Shown here: positions 24,751-33,561 of the stretch, in pieces
Numbering within the stretch: the first letter of the stretch is position 1
Layout: each line of letters starts with the position of its first letter
Origin: Candidatus Poribacteria bacterium
GTDB taxonomy: Bacteria > Poribacteria > WGA-4E > WGA-3G
Assembly: GCA_022822085.1 (NCBI GenBank)
Contig: JAJECK010000129.1
Coordinates: 1-36,962, forward strand
Length of the DNA: 36,962 nt
Direction of reading: 5' to 3'
Position numbers and translations under genes: made by a program
The notes under the pieces: generated by a model
What the model was told of the DNA's origin: nothing
The model's input: only the letters and a program-made list of their open reading frames with translations
Databases searched by the model: none

Positions 24751-26613
24751 TCATTGAGAACCCACTGCTAAAGTAATCCCTGTGCGAATAATTGCTTGTG
24801 TATCAAAACCATAACGGTCATACAACGTGTTTACATCTCCATGCTCAACAAACCGATCTGGTATACCGAGTGTAGAAACACGAACATCAATAACACCCGC
24901 ATTTGCAAGAGTCTCAAGCACAGCACTTCCAAACCCACCCATTAGAACACCATCTTCTACAGTGATGACTTTGCCAATCTGTTGTGCTAAGTCTAAAATT
25001 AACTCGGTATCAAGTGGCTTTATAAACCGCGCATTAACAACAGTTGACTCTATTCCTGTTTCACTTAATGTTTCTGCAGCCTCAAGGGCAGGGGACACTC
25101 TGTTACCTAATGCCAAGATCAAAAGATCTTCACCTTCACGACAGACTTCAGCTTTTCCAATAGGTAGTGGTTTCGGTTCAGCATCTAACTTAACGCCAAT
25201 ACCGGTTCCACGTGGATATCGCATTGCAATTGGACCCTCTTCATACATCAAAGCGGTCTTAAGCATATGTTGGAGTTCATTTTCATCTTTTGGTGCCATA
25301 GATACAATGTTAGGAATTGATCGTAGGTAAGCAATATCAAAAACGCCATGGTGTGTTGGACCATCAGCCCCTACAAGTCCTGCGCGGTCAAGTGCAAAAA
25401 CTACAGGTAGATTTTGGATACAGACATCGTGGAGTACTTGATCATATCCCCGTTGAAGGAACGTTGAATAGATGGCAACTACAGGTTTTAAACCCTCCGT
25501 TGCGATACCTGCAGCGAAGGTAACAGCGCACTGCTCTGCTAATCCGACATCAAAACATCGTTCAGGAAAAGCATCGGCAAACTTGTCTAATCCCGTTCCA
25601 CCAGGCATGGCAGCAGTCACACCTATAATCCGGGAATCTTGTTTTGCTGCTTCTATTAAGGTCCGACTGAAAACATCAGTGTATTTTGGTATAGCAGACG
25701 AAGGCCGGAGCGATTTGCCAGTCTTTAGGTCAAACTGCCCACTAACACTATAGAACCCAACAGGATCATCTTCAGCAGGTTTATACCCTAAACCTTTTTG
25801 GGTGACGACATGGACTAAAATCGGTCCGCTTAACTCTCGTATACCCGTTAAAACAGGAATTAGCGATTCCATGTCATTCCCATCAAGCGGTCCAAAATAA
25901 CGGAATCCGAATTCTTCAAAAAGTGTGCCAGGTTTAAGAGATGCCTCAATTTTCTGGGCAAGTGCTTTTGCATCGGATGATATGAAATTCACCAACTCTT
26001 TCGCACCGGTTCGTAGGCGGTTATAGCCTCGCGAACTTATCAATTTATGAAAATGTTTTGAGATTGCTCCGATAGTAGGAGAAATTGACATCTGGTTGTC
26101 ATTGAGGATGACAATCATATCCTTTCGGAAATCACCCGCGGCGTTTAACCCTTCAAGTGCCATACCACCTGTCAGACCACCATCTCCAATAACTGCAATT
26201 ACTTTGAAATCATCTCGGTTGACATCCCGGGCAGTGGCTATTCCTAATGCAGCTGATATAGATGTACTGGAGTGACCAGCACCAAATACATCATACTTGC
26301 TTTCTTCACGACTTAAGAACCCACTGATTCCATCAGTTTGACGTATGGTATCAAATGAATCAAGACGACCTGTAAGAAGTTTATGTGGATAAGCTTGGTG
26401 ACCAATGTCCCATATAACTTTGTCTCGCGGAGTATCAAAAACAGTATGGATTGCTATAGCAAGTTCAACTGTACCGAAGTTAGGTGCGAAGTGGCCAGGA
26501 TGTTTGGATAGTACTGCCAACATGTGTGCTCGCATCTCGTCTGCAAGTGTTTTAAGCTCACTGACATTTAGATTCTTCAGATCCGATGGGTCGTTAATTT
26601 TCTTCAAAACCAT
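24751..26613 (-). CDS. dxs: 1-deoxy-D-xylulose-5-phosphate synthase
   Basis: Dxs is the first enzyme of the MEP isoprenoid pathway. It condenses pyruvate and glyceraldehyde-3-phosphate using thiamine diphosphate. The 620-residue length is standard. Visible motifs are HPGHFAPNFGTVELAIAIH, WDIGHQAYPHKLLTGR, the ThDP-binding GDGGLTGGMALEGLNAAG to NDNQMSI, DRAGLVGADGPTHHGVFD in the pyrimidine-binding domain and the transketolase C-terminal part (VVTVEDG-like VITVEDGVLMGGFGSAV). ATG 26613 is chosen over 26631 because GGAG sits 6 bases before it and the protein then begins MVLKKINDPSDLK, as in homologues. It overlaps the end of xseB by 20 bases, indicating coupling. ispA, often found between the two, is absent here. 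Confidence 0.96.
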   Translation of the reverse strand: MVLKKINDPSDLKNLNVSELKTLADEMRAHMLAVLSKHPGHFAPNFGTVELAIAIHTVFDTPRDKVIWDIGHQAYPHKLLTGRLDSFDTIRQTDGISGFLSREESKYDVFGAGHSSTSISAALGIATARDVNRDDFKVIAVIGDGGLTGGMALEGLNAAGDFRKDMIVILNDNQMSISPTIGAISKHFHKLISSRGYNRLRTGAKELVNFISSDAKALAQKIEASLKPGTLFEEFGFRYFGPLDGNDMESLIPVLTGIRELSGPILVHVVTQKGLGYKPAEDDPVGFYSVSGQFDLKTGKSLRPSSAIPKYTDVFSRTLIEAAKQDSRIIGVTAAMPGGTGLDKFADAFPERCFDVGLAEQCAVTFAAGIATEGLKPVVAIYSTFLQRGYDQVLHDVCIQNLPVVFALDRAGLVGADGPTHHGVFDIAYLRSIPNIVSMAPKDENELQHMLKTALMYEEGPIAMRYPRGTGIGVKLDAEPKPLPIGKAEVCREGEDLLILALGNRVSPALEAAETLSETGIESTVVNARFIKPLDTELILDLAQQIGKVITVEDGVLMGGFGSAVLETLANAGVIDVRVSTLGIPDRFVEHGDVNTLYDRYGFDTQAIIRTGITLAVGSQ

Positions 26614-26845
26614 CCCATTCTCCGTTTTCATTATCGGCTAAAGATTCTCTACCGTCTTCACTGTTTTCATCTTCAGACACATTTTGAACTCGGACTTCTG
26701 CTTCTTCGAGAAGTTTTCTGCAAGTGCGTGCTAAACTCACGCCTTCTTCAAAAAGCGATAAAGACATATCCAAATCCAACGTATCTGGTGATTCTAATTT
26801 GTCTACAATCTCTTTCAATCTATCAAGTTTTTCTTCAAAAGTCAA
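26594..26845 (-). CDS. xseB: Exodeoxyribonuclease VII small subunit
   Basis: This is an 83-residue XseB. FEEKLDRLKEIVDKLESPDT then LDLDMSLSLFEEGVSLARTCRKLL is the family core (E-x-G-x-x-L/A-x-x-C coiled helix pair). The acidic tail after residue 60 is not conserved. The start is TTG at 26845, backed by AGGAG 7 bases upstream; no ATG fits. The subunit assembles in several copies on XseA to form ExoVII, which degrades single-stranded DNA from both ends. It lies 97 bases after xseA, and its end overlaps dxs. Confidence 0.92.
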   Translation of the reverse strand: MTFEEKLDRLKEIVDKLESPDTLDLDMSLSLFEEGVSLARTCRKLLEEAEVRVQNVSEDENSEDGRESLADNENGEWDGFEEN

Positions 26846-26942
26846 ACGGCATCTCCTCTCATAACAACAAAAATGATAGTAGATTTATGGATGATTAAAC
26901 TATGTTAATTTACAAAAAGTATTCCAAGAAATGGTGTGTCAA

Positions 26943-28163
26943 TTATTCAACTTGTTCATCCACAGTACATAAAAGTTTTCCCTCAGAAAGAACCACATCA
27001 AGTCTGTCTCCAACATTTACTTGTTTGTTTGATGTCATAATCTCTCCTGTGGATGTTCTGACAATACTATACCCACGTCTTAATGTAGACAATGGACTTA
27101 GTCCATTTAACTGAGCAGCGAATGACTCTAACAATTCAATCTTAGATTCTAAACTTTCATTAATTGCCTTATAGGACGACGTTTCAAGTCCATCTATTGT
27201 TTGAGATAACTGATTTATTGAATCCAAACGTTTTGATGGTGATAGTCTTTCCTTCAACATATTAATTTCATTATGTTGTATTGAAAATCTTCGTAACATG
27301 AAGGTTCTTAAACGTTCTTCTTGAGCTTTCAATTGTGACAATAGTTCTTGTTGATCAGGAACTACATGTTCAACAGCAGCAGTTGGGGTAGGGGATCGAT
27401 GATCTGCTACCATATCTGATATGGTGAAATCTGTTTCATGTCCTACCGCAGAGACAATAGGGATTTTCGATGCGAATATTGCCCGCGCTACCTTTTCTTC
27501 ATTGAATGCCCATAAATCCTCTAACGATCCGCCACCTCTACCAACTATCAAGACATCTATATCTGTTCTATCATTCATAACCCGTATAGCATTTGCAATT
27601 TGGGCAGAAGCATATTCACCTTGAACAAGTGTTGGATAAAGAAGAAGTTCTGCAAGTGGAAATCGGTTTCTCAGTTGTTGCTGTATATCCTGAATTGCTG
27701 CACCCGTTTCAGATGTTATAACCCCTATTTTCTTAGGAAACACTGGTAATGGCTGTTTATGTTCAGTATCAAATAAACCCTCTTCTGCTAATCTCTGCTT
27801 CAACTCTTCATAAGCACGTTGCAGAGCACCAATTCCCAGGGGTTCTATTTTGTTGATAACAATCTGATAATTGCTACTTGCAGCATAGATATTGATTTTA
27901 CCCTGTACCAGAACTTCCGCTCCATCACGCGGTAAATACTGTAAACGAGAAGCACTGCTCCGAAATACAACACTCCGAATTGTACTATTCTCATCCTTTA
28001 AAGTGAAATAGATATGACCCGATGCCGGTTTACTGAGATTTGAAACCTGTCCCTTTACCCACACATTTTGAAGTTGCGGTTGCTGTTCAATTGTACGTGA
28101 AATAGTACGTGTTATTTGTGTTACACTAAATATTGTACGGGGTATTGGAATATCTAATGGCAT
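26943..28163 (-). CDS. xseA: Exodeoxyribonuclease VII large subunit
   Basis: This 406-residue catalytic subunit has an N-terminal OB fold (VTQITRTISRTIEQQPQLQNVWVKG, VSNLSKPASGHIYFTLKDEN). The catalytic domain contains KKIGVITSETGAAIQDI, LIVGRGGGSLEDLWAFNEE and SAVGHETDFTISDMVADHRS followed by PTPTAA, then a long coiled coil of about residues 280-360 and a short C-terminal strand region (LRRGYSIVRT) that closes the fold. ATG 28163 is preferred over the TTG at 28190, because homologues begin near the OB fold. It is cotranscribed with xseB behind it and a YmdB-type phosphoesterase gene in front. Confidence 0.95.
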   Translation of the reverse strand: MPLDIPIPRTIFSVTQITRTISRTIEQQPQLQNVWVKGQVSNLSKPASGHIYFTLKDENSTIRSVVFRSSASRLQYLPRDGAEVLVQGKINIYAASSNYQIVINKIEPLGIGALQRAYEELKQRLAEEGLFDTEHKQPLPVFPKKIGVITSETGAAIQDIQQQLRNRFPLAELLLYPTLVQGEYASAQIANAIRVMNDRTDIDVLIVGRGGGSLEDLWAFNEEKVARAIFASKIPIVSAVGHETDFTISDMVADHRSPTPTAAVEHVVPDQQELLSQLKAQEERLRTFMLRRFSIQHNEINMLKERLSPSKRLDSINQLSQTIDGLETSSYKAINESLESKIELLESFAAQLNGLSPLSTLRRGYSIVRTSTGEIMTSNKQVNVGDRLDVVLSEGKLLCTVDEQVE

Positions 28164-28213
28164 TATTGTTAATCCAAATCTCGCGTCCAATTGAAATTAC
28201 AATACAAAATGAA

Positions 28214-29002
28214 TTATAACTGATACTGTATACGCTTTATACTTTCAGCTAAACCTGTTTCAGCATTCAATTCGATATGAACTGCATTCAATCTAACATT
28301 ATCTTTTGCAACCCCAAAACGGGCAGGCATCAATGTCAGAAAACTTTCAATCACCTGTTCTCTGCGGCTACCTATCACTGAATCGTGGGGACCAGTCATA
28401 CCTACATCACTGATATAGGCGGTTCCCTGGGGTAAAACCCGTTCATCTGCTGTCTGAACATGAGTGTGTGTGCCAATTACTGCACTGACCTTACCATCAG
28501 CATGCCATCCCATCGCTATCTTCTCGGAGGTCGCTTCCGCATGGAAATCCAAAACCACATAAGGTGTTTCTTCTTTTAATTCTGGTATTATTGAATCTAA
28601 TGCATGAAACGGATTGGTATACCTGTTCATGAATATCTGACCAGCAAGATTAATTACACCAAGTTTCGTTTTTCTATCGGCAGAATCTACTACAGTAAAG
28701 CCGCGCCCTGGAACATCTGCGGGATAATTGGCAGGTCGTATGAGTTGTGGTGTTGTGTCAACGAAATCAAATATTTCCTTCTGTGCCCAAACATGGTTTC
28801 CAGTTGTGATTGCAGTAACTCCCGCTGCTAACAACTGATCCACAATATCAAATGTTAAACCTTTACCACCTGCAGCGTTCTCTGCGTTTACAACAACAAA
28901 GTCATAAGTGGTTTCAGGTGTTTTATCTATTTGTTTCAAATATTCTGTTACCGCTTTTCTCCCCGGATTGCCAACAACATCTCCAATAAATAGTATTTTC
29001 AT
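28214..29002 (-). CDS. YmdB-family metallophosphoesterase
   Basis: This 262-residue calcineurin-like phosphoesterase belongs to the YmdB/TIGR00282 group; Bacillus YmdB hydrolyses 2',3'-cyclic nucleotides. The metal-binding motifs appear in order: GDVVGNPGR, NAENAAGGKG, TTGNHVWAQ, LDFHAEATSEKIAMG and GTHTHVQTADERVLP. ATG 29002 is chosen since family members start with M-[KR]-[IV]-L-FIGD-[IV]-[VF]-G; an upstream ATG at 29029 would add nine unlike residues. It lies in the 17-kb minus-strand run, 50 bases before xseA and 173 after pyrE. Its in vivo substrate is not evident from the sequence. Confidence 0.9.
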   Translation of the reverse strand: MKILFIGDVVGNPGRKAVTEYLKQIDKTPETTYDFVVVNAENAAGGKGLTFDIVDQLLAAGVTAITTGNHVWAQKEIFDFVDTTPQLIRPANYPADVPGRGFTVVDSADRKTKLGVINLAGQIFMNRYTNPFHALDSIIPELKEETPYVVLDFHAEATSEKIAMGWHADGKVSAVIGTHTHVQTADERVLPQGTAYISDVGMTGPHDSVIGSRREQVIESFLTLMPARFGVAKDNVRLNAVHIELNAETGLAESIKRIQYQL

Positions 29003-29175
29003 TTTTATATTCACATTTCTCGTAGTCATATACGTTTGCTTGTGCTTTATTTTTTATAATTTAATTGACCTGATTATACTTAAATCAAATTGAACAGCAC
29101 AAGTTTTTGATGTTATCTCAATTGAGCTATTTGGTTTATTTTTGTGTTAATTTTTATAGATTGTAGACGATTAGA

Positions 29176-29691
29176 CTATTCTAATTCGGCAAGTGTAAAA
29201 ACGGATGAAAATGAACATCCAAATCTATTTATCTTTTCCTTTCCCCCTGCTTGCCGATCTATTACTGCCACCACATGCTCTACCGTGTGTCCCTCTTCAC
29301 GGATTTGGGTTATGGATGTACATACCTGTCCTGCAGTGGTGATTACATCTTCGATTACAACAAGTCTGCTTTTCTCTTGGACACCTCCTTCTATTAGATT
29401 ACAAGTGCCGTAAGATTTTGCTTCTTTACGGACAAAATAACAAGGAATTCCTGTTTGTAACGAAATTGCGGTCACTAAAGGGATACCGCCTAATTCCAAA
29501 CCTGCTAAACCCCCAACTTCTGTAGGTAACAATTTTACCATTTCAGTCGCTATTTCAGCTAATAGATTTGGATTACTTTCAAATCGGTATTTATCCCAAT
29601 AAAAATCGCTAATTTGTCCAGATCGTAATGTAAATTTACCTGAAAGATATGAAACTTCTCGTATTTGCTTTGCTAACTCAGTCTTTGTCAT
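29176..29691 (-). CDS. pyrE: Orotate phosphoribosyltransferase
   Basis: This 171-residue type I phosphoribosyltransferase is close to the short form of PyrE. It joins orotate and PRPP to OMP in pyrimidine synthesis. Evidence is the N-terminal FTLRSGQISDFYWDKYRFES substrate region, GGLAGLELGGIPLVTA, the mobile-loop YFVRKEAKSYGTCNLIEG and the PRPP-binding VVIEDVITTAGQ (acidic pair followed by TTAG). It starts 24 bases after selD in the same direction. No strong ribosome-binding site is seen, so coupling to selD is likely. No other pyrimidine genes are present in the window. Confidence 0.92.
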   Translation of the reverse strand: MTKTELAKQIREVSYLSGKFTLRSGQISDFYWDKYRFESNPNLLAEIATEMVKLLPTEVGGLAGLELGGIPLVTAISLQTGIPCYFVRKEAKSYGTCNLIEGGVQEKSRLVVIEDVITTAGQVCTSITQIREEGHTVEHVVAVIDRQAGGKEKINRFGCSFSSVFTLAELE

Positions 29692-29715
29692 AAGAGTCTT
29701 ATTAAGGTTGGATAT

Positions 29716-30762
29716 CTAATGCACTTCAATGTGTGCTGCATCTGTCCCAACTACTTCACCGATTACAGAAGCTTCTGGACAATCTGCTGCTTGAAGTTCC
29801 TTAAGTGCCGCATCGGCATTTTCTGCAGGAAGAGCAAATAACAAGCCACCGGAAGTTTCAGCTTCCATTAGAATATGTTGCATTTCATCCGATACAGAAG
29901 AATTGAAAGATACCTTACCTGTAAGGAACTTTGTGTTTGCAAGATATGCTTGCGTATAGGTCTTCTTTGCGACAAGTGAAGGGGCATCTTCAAAATAAGG
30001 CACAGCACTACTATCTATCCGTAGACGAACATTATTGCCTTCTACCATTTCTGTTGCATGCCCTAACAAACCATACCCCGTCACATCTGTACAGGCAGTC
30101 GCTTCGTATTTCAACATTACTTTAGATGCAGATGCATTCAGACGTGTCATCGATTCAACAACTTGAGGTAGCACTTCTTCTCCGATTTTTTTGAACTTCA
30201 AACCAGTTGTGAGGATACCTATTCCAAGGTTTTTTGTCAGAATCAGAACATCACCAGGACGTGCACCATAGTTTTTCACATATTTATCGGGATGCACGAC
30301 ACCCGTTACTGCTAAACCATACATTAATTCTGGTGATTCCACAGTATGTCCTCCGACAAGTGCAGCCCCTGATTCTGTTGCTTTATCTCCACCGCCTTTT
30401 ACTATTTCGCCTAATATTGAAATATCAAGGTCATTTTTAGGCCAACATGTAATGTTCAACGCAGTTTTTGGAATTCCACCCATACTATAAACATCACTTA
30501 GGGAATTTGTTGCTGCGATTGCACCAAATGTATACGGATCGTCAACAATAGGTGTAAAGTAGTCTACAGTATTAACAAGAGCGATGTCGTCGGTAATACG
30601 GTATATCCCAGCATCATCAGAGGTTTCTGTACCTACGAGAAGATTCGGATCCGTCGATTTAGGTAGGTTGTCTAAAATGTGTGAAAGCTCACCCGGAGCA
30701 AGTTTTGATGCTCACCCCGCACATTTTACTGTTGCGGTAAGTCGTATCTTTTTCTTAGTCAT
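29716..30762 (-). CDS. selD: Selenophosphate synthase SelD, selenocysteine-containing
   Basis: SelD converts selenide and ATP to selenophosphate, the donor for selenocysteine. The full gene runs 348 codons from ATG 30762 through an in-frame TGA at codon 17 (30714-30712). Upstream residues read MTKKKIRLTATVKCAG, then Sec17, then ASKLAPGELSHIL. Sec17 and Lys20 fall at the positions of the catalytic Cys17 and Lys20 of E. coli SelD. Downstream are TSDDAGIYRI, ALVNTVDYFTPIVDDPY, GAIAATNSLSDVYSMGG, the ATP-binding VGGHTVESPELMYGLAVTG and CTDVTGYGLLGHATEM. A small stem-loop follows the TGA. A caller that stops at TGA would report only the C-terminal 255 residues. It lies between an HD-hydrolase gene (75-base gap) and pyrE. 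Confidence 0.93.
30687..30714 (-). promoter_or_regulatory. Sec codon and candidate SECIS hairpin in selD
   Basis: UGA at 30714-30712 is followed 16 bases later by apical loop CGGGU (30695-30691), closed by GCUC (30699-30696) and GAGC (30690-30687), with an A-rich/U-rich extension below a bulge. A G within the first two loop bases and this distance fit the bacterial SECIS rule, although the 4-bp core stem is short. Confidence 0.6.
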
Positions 30763-30837
30763 TATATTTTAGTCCAATAATCCGAAATTAGTCTGTTAAG
30801 TATATTTTATTCCTGGCACTTTTTCTACATAATCTAA

Positions 30838-31458
30838 TCATTCATATCCATCAAAAAGATAAGATACTGCCAGTTTTAGTTGTTGAATAATTGATTGGGT
30901 CTGTTGCTTAAATTCTATTTCGTTACTATCACTGTTTTGAGAAATCATTTGAGTCTGTAGACTGTCTAAGATACTTCTGTAATACCATGCTTGTGCTTCA
31001 ATTCCACCGTGAAAACGTTCCCATACTACATCCCCGATTTCATCATATTCAGATATGACTGTCCTCAGATTGTGAAGTTTATCAGCACTGGTTACAAGAC
31101 ATACTTCAGTACTCGCAGTTTTTAATGCTTCAATTCGTTCGGTTTTGCGTTCTCGCCAACGTAAGGATTTATCTTCGGAACACCCATCTACTATTTCAGC
31201 AATAGACTGACCGAAACTTCTCTTGATACAATCCAATGTCAGATCTGTATCTTCAACCGTATCATGCAGAATTCCAGCTATTACCACTTCCTCCGAACAC
31301 CCTTCACTCATCAAGATCAAACCAACAGCATACGGATGTGAAATGTATGGGGTGTGTGTGCCTTTCCGATATTGTCCATTGTGTGCTTGTGCTGCAACTT
31401 CTATCGCTTCTTCAATTCGGTTCTTTCGTCCATCATTGTCATACATACGTTCTATCAC
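30838..31458 (-). CDS. HD-domain (p)ppGpp hydrolase-like protein (SpoT-N/MESH1 type)
   Basis: This 206-residue stand-alone HD domain resembles the hydrolase half of RelA/SpoT. Motifs are AHNGQYRKGTHTPYISHPYA, LHDTVEDTDLT (HD metal site), VDGCSEDKS and ADKLHNLR. The family removes the 3'-diphosphate of (p)ppGpp; no synthetase domain is present. The C-terminal 60 residues are helical and not family-typical. GTG 31458 or ATG 31446 may be the start; neither has a clear ribosome-binding site. It is the first gene of the long minus-strand run and has its own sigma-70 promoter at 31528-31556. A related activity such as NADPH phosphatase, known for some MESH1 proteins, is possible. Confidence 0.83.
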   Translation of the reverse strand: MIERMYDNDGRKNRIEEAIEVAAQAHNGQYRKGTHTPYISHPYAVGLILMSEGCSEEVVIAGILHDTVEDTDLTLDCIKRSFGQSIAEIVDGCSEDKSLRWRERKTERIEALKTASTEVCLVTSADKLHNLRTVISEYDEIGDVVWERFHGGIEAQAWYYRSILDSLQTQMISQNSDSNEIEFKQQTQSIIQQLKLAVSYLFDGYE

Positions 31459-31527
31459 TACTTCATTCGCCCATATATCGGTAAAAATCCATATAGGACA
31501 TTAATTACAAGTAAAAATGTGTGTTAA

Positions 31528-31556
31528 ATGATACACTATTAAATGGTCTCAGTCAA
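31528..31556 (-). promoter_or_regulatory. Sigma-70 promoter for the HD-selD-pyrE run
   Basis: On the minus strand TTGACT (31556-31551), a 17-base spacer and TATCAT (31533-31528) match consensus at 10 of 12 positions. The predicted start near 31521 lies 63 bases before GTG 31458. It probably drives at least the HD and selD genes; how far the transcript extends toward tamA cannot be told. Confidence 0.6.
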
Positions 31557-31654
31557 GATGTTTTTACAAAATATAATGATAAATACATTGTCTCTTCGTT
31601 AGTGTCTATTATCGTTAAATGCCTTTCACTACACACTACAACACAGGATAAATT

Positions 31655-33109
31655 ATGAACAAAATAGCAATTGGTGGAATAATGCACGAATCTAATACAT
31701 TCAGTGCAACACCTACAGATTTCAATGCTTTTAACTATTCAGTAGGCGAAGATGTAATTTCTGTATGGAAAGACACGCACCATGAAATAGGTGGATTTAT
31801 TGAATGTATTAGAGATCAAAACTTTATCGGAATTCCTACTTTGATGGCTTCCGCTACACCTGCTGGACCTGTGACAGACGCTGCTTTAGATAAACTAACC
31901 GATATGCTCATTCAACAACTCAAGACAGTACAGAACCTTGATGGGATACTGCTTGCATTACACGGGGCAATGGTGGTTGACAGTTATCCAGATGGTGACG
32001 GTGAAGTTCTGCACAGATTGAGAGCGGAATTTGGAGATTCTATACCTATTGTTGTAACACTTGACCATCATGCAAATGTTTCACAACAGATGGTAGACAA
32101 ATCTACAGCATTGATTATCTACAAGACAAATCCACACATTGACCAACGTCAGAGGGGCATACAAGCGGGTGAAGTGTTGATTCGTATCCTAAAGCAAGAT
32201 GTTCTGCCAACCCAAGCACTTGCTAAACCACCGATGATACTCAACATACTGTATCAGAACACCAGTGCAGAACCAATGTCATCTATCGTGAAGCATGCTG
32301 TGCAATTAGAAAACGAACATAAAATCCTTGTTGCGAATGTTGCTGCGGGATATCCTTATGCTGATGTTTTTGAGATAGGGCCATCCTTCGTCGTAGTTAC
32401 AAACAATGATCCACAACTTGCACAAACTGAGGCGGATAGGTTGTCTGATATGTTGTGGAATGTGCGTGACCGATTGTCTTTGAATCTACCTGATGCTGAA
32501 AACGCTGTAAAAAAAGCAATCCAAAGTAGAGAGCATCCAGTGGTCCTTGTTGAAATGGGTGATAACATAGGTGGCGGTTCACCAGGAGATAGCACAATCA
32601 TCCTGGCAGAATTGTTACAACAAAAGGCTACTGAATTTGTTATTGTCCTTTGGGATCCTGATTGTGTTCAAACCTGTATACAGTCAGGTGTTGGTAACCA
32701 AGTTTCTCTTAGGGTCGGAGGAAAAACCGATGATTTACATGGTCAACCTGTACCAATCCAAGGGAAAGTCCGCTTAATCCATGATGGTCAATATATTGAG
32801 ACCGAACCACGACACGGAGGACAGAGACATCATAATCAAGGGATAACTGCAGTCGTTGAAGTAAATGATTCCTTGGTTGTCCTAACAAGTAATCGTCAAA
32901 CACCGTTCAGTCTACAGCAGCTGTTGAGTCTTGGAATTGATTCAAAAAGAATGAATATAATTGTCGTAAAAGCAGCAATTGCATATCGGGCCGCCTATGA
33001 ACCGATTGCAGGGAAGATTATTGAGGTGGATACACCGGGTTTGACTGCTGTGAATCCACTGCATTTTTCATATCAGAATGTTCGCAGCCCTTTGTTTCCG
33101 TTGGATTGA
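31655..33109 (+). CDS. M81-family metallopeptidase (MlrC-like)
   Basis: This 484-residue cytoplasmic protein is of the MlrC family, named for microcystin-peptide degradation but widespread in bacteria with unknown substrates. The N-terminal domain has GIMHESNTFS, ALHGAMVVDSYPDGDGE, VTLDHHANVS and YKTNPHIDQRQRG, providing the metal-binding Glu/Asp/His residues. The C-terminal MlrC domain has EMGDNIGGGSPGDSTIIL and the late SLGIDSKRMNIIVVKAAIAY then RAAYEPI. The ATG sits behind AGGAT. It is divergent from the HD gene over a 196-base gap and is probably monocistronic, since a new promoter precedes the TPR gene. The microcystin role itself is not implied. Confidence 0.9.
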   Translation: MNKIAIGGIMHESNTFSATPTDFNAFNYSVGEDVISVWKDTHHEIGGFIECIRDQNFIGIPTLMASATPAGPVTDAALDKLTDMLIQQLKTVQNLDGILLALHGAMVVDSYPDGDGEVLHRLRAEFGDSIPIVVTLDHHANVSQQMVDKSTALIIYKTNPHIDQRQRGIQAGEVLIRILKQDVLPTQALAKPPMILNILYQNTSAEPMSSIVKHAVQLENEHKILVANVAAGYPYADVFEIGPSFVVVTNNDPQLAQTEADRLSDMLWNVRDRLSLNLPDAENAVKKAIQSREHPVVLVEMGDNIGGGSPGDSTIILAELLQQKATEFVIVLWDPDCVQTCIQSGVGNQVSLRVGGKTDDLHGQPVPIQGKVRLIHDGQYIETEPRHGGQRHHNQGITAVVEVNDSLVVLTSNRQTPFSLQQLLSLGIDSKRMNIIVVKAAIAYRAAYEPIAGKIIEVDTPGLTAVNPLHFSYQNVRSPLFPLD

Positions 33110-33160
33110 TATGATCTCCTCGGTTTACATCCTTCTATCTAATTGGTTATCAAAAATTCA

Positions 33161-33189
33161 TTGACTTTTCTCAATGTTATTGTTAAAAT
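33161..33189 (+). promoter_or_regulatory. Sigma-70 promoter for TPR-UGSC unit
   Basis: TTGACT (33161-33166), a 17-base spacer and TAAAAT (33184-33189) match consensus at 10 of 12 positions. Transcription would begin near 33196, leaving a 21-base leader that carries AAGGA (33205-33209) before ATG 33217. Confidence 0.65.
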
Positions 33190-33216
33190 CTATTCAAATT
33201 TATTAAGGAATAGAAA

Positions 33217-33543
33217 ATGCAAACCCAAGAAGAACTATACAACGTTGCACTTACACAGTTCGCTGATAACGACCTTGAAGCAGCAGTCCAAACCTTCAAG
33301 GAACTTACAGAGAAATATCCTGATTATATAGAAGGTTATCTCGGTTTAGGACACGCTTATGAACGATTAAGCCAGTATGATGAAGCTATAGAGGCAGTTC
33401 AAAAAGCAATTGAAATTAACCCGAATGATCCGCTTGCATATACAAGTCTATCAATCTGTTTACAACGCAAAGGGATGATACAGGAAGCGGAAGATGCGAT
33501 GGCAAAATCGCAGCAGCTACAAATGCAAGCCTCCGATAACTAA
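33217..33543 (+). CDS. Small TPR-repeat protein
   Basis: This 108-residue protein consists of about two and a half tetratricopeptide repeats: LYNVALTQFADNDLEAAVQT, YIEGYLGLGHAYERLSQYDE then AIEAVQKAIEINP, and PLAYTSLSICLQRKGMIQEA then EDAMAKS. TPRs act as protein-binding scaffolds; no enzyme domain or signal peptide is present, so it is a cytoplasmic adaptor of unknown partner. The ribosome-binding site AAGGA and a good promoter lie upstream. The UGSC selenoprotein gene starts 18 bases after its stop, so the two form one transcription unit and might interact, which is inference. Confidence 0.85.
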   Translation: MQTQEELYNVALTQFADNDLEAAVQTFKELTEKYPDYIEGYLGLGHAYERLSQYDEAIEAVQKAIEINPNDPLAYTSLSICLQRKGMIQEAEDAMAKSQQLQMQASDN

Positions 33544-33561
33544 TTCTGGAGATGATTGACA

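Noticed and set aside
29716-30483. SelD starting at an internal Met as a 255-residue protein or a truncated pseudogene
   Set aside because: This would lack the catalytic N terminus; the missing 93 residues are present upstream in frame, broken only by TGA at the Sec position.
31505-31654. A promoter for the mlrC-like gene
   Set aside because: AT-rich hexamers exist but none had both boxes at 16-18 base spacing that I could defend.
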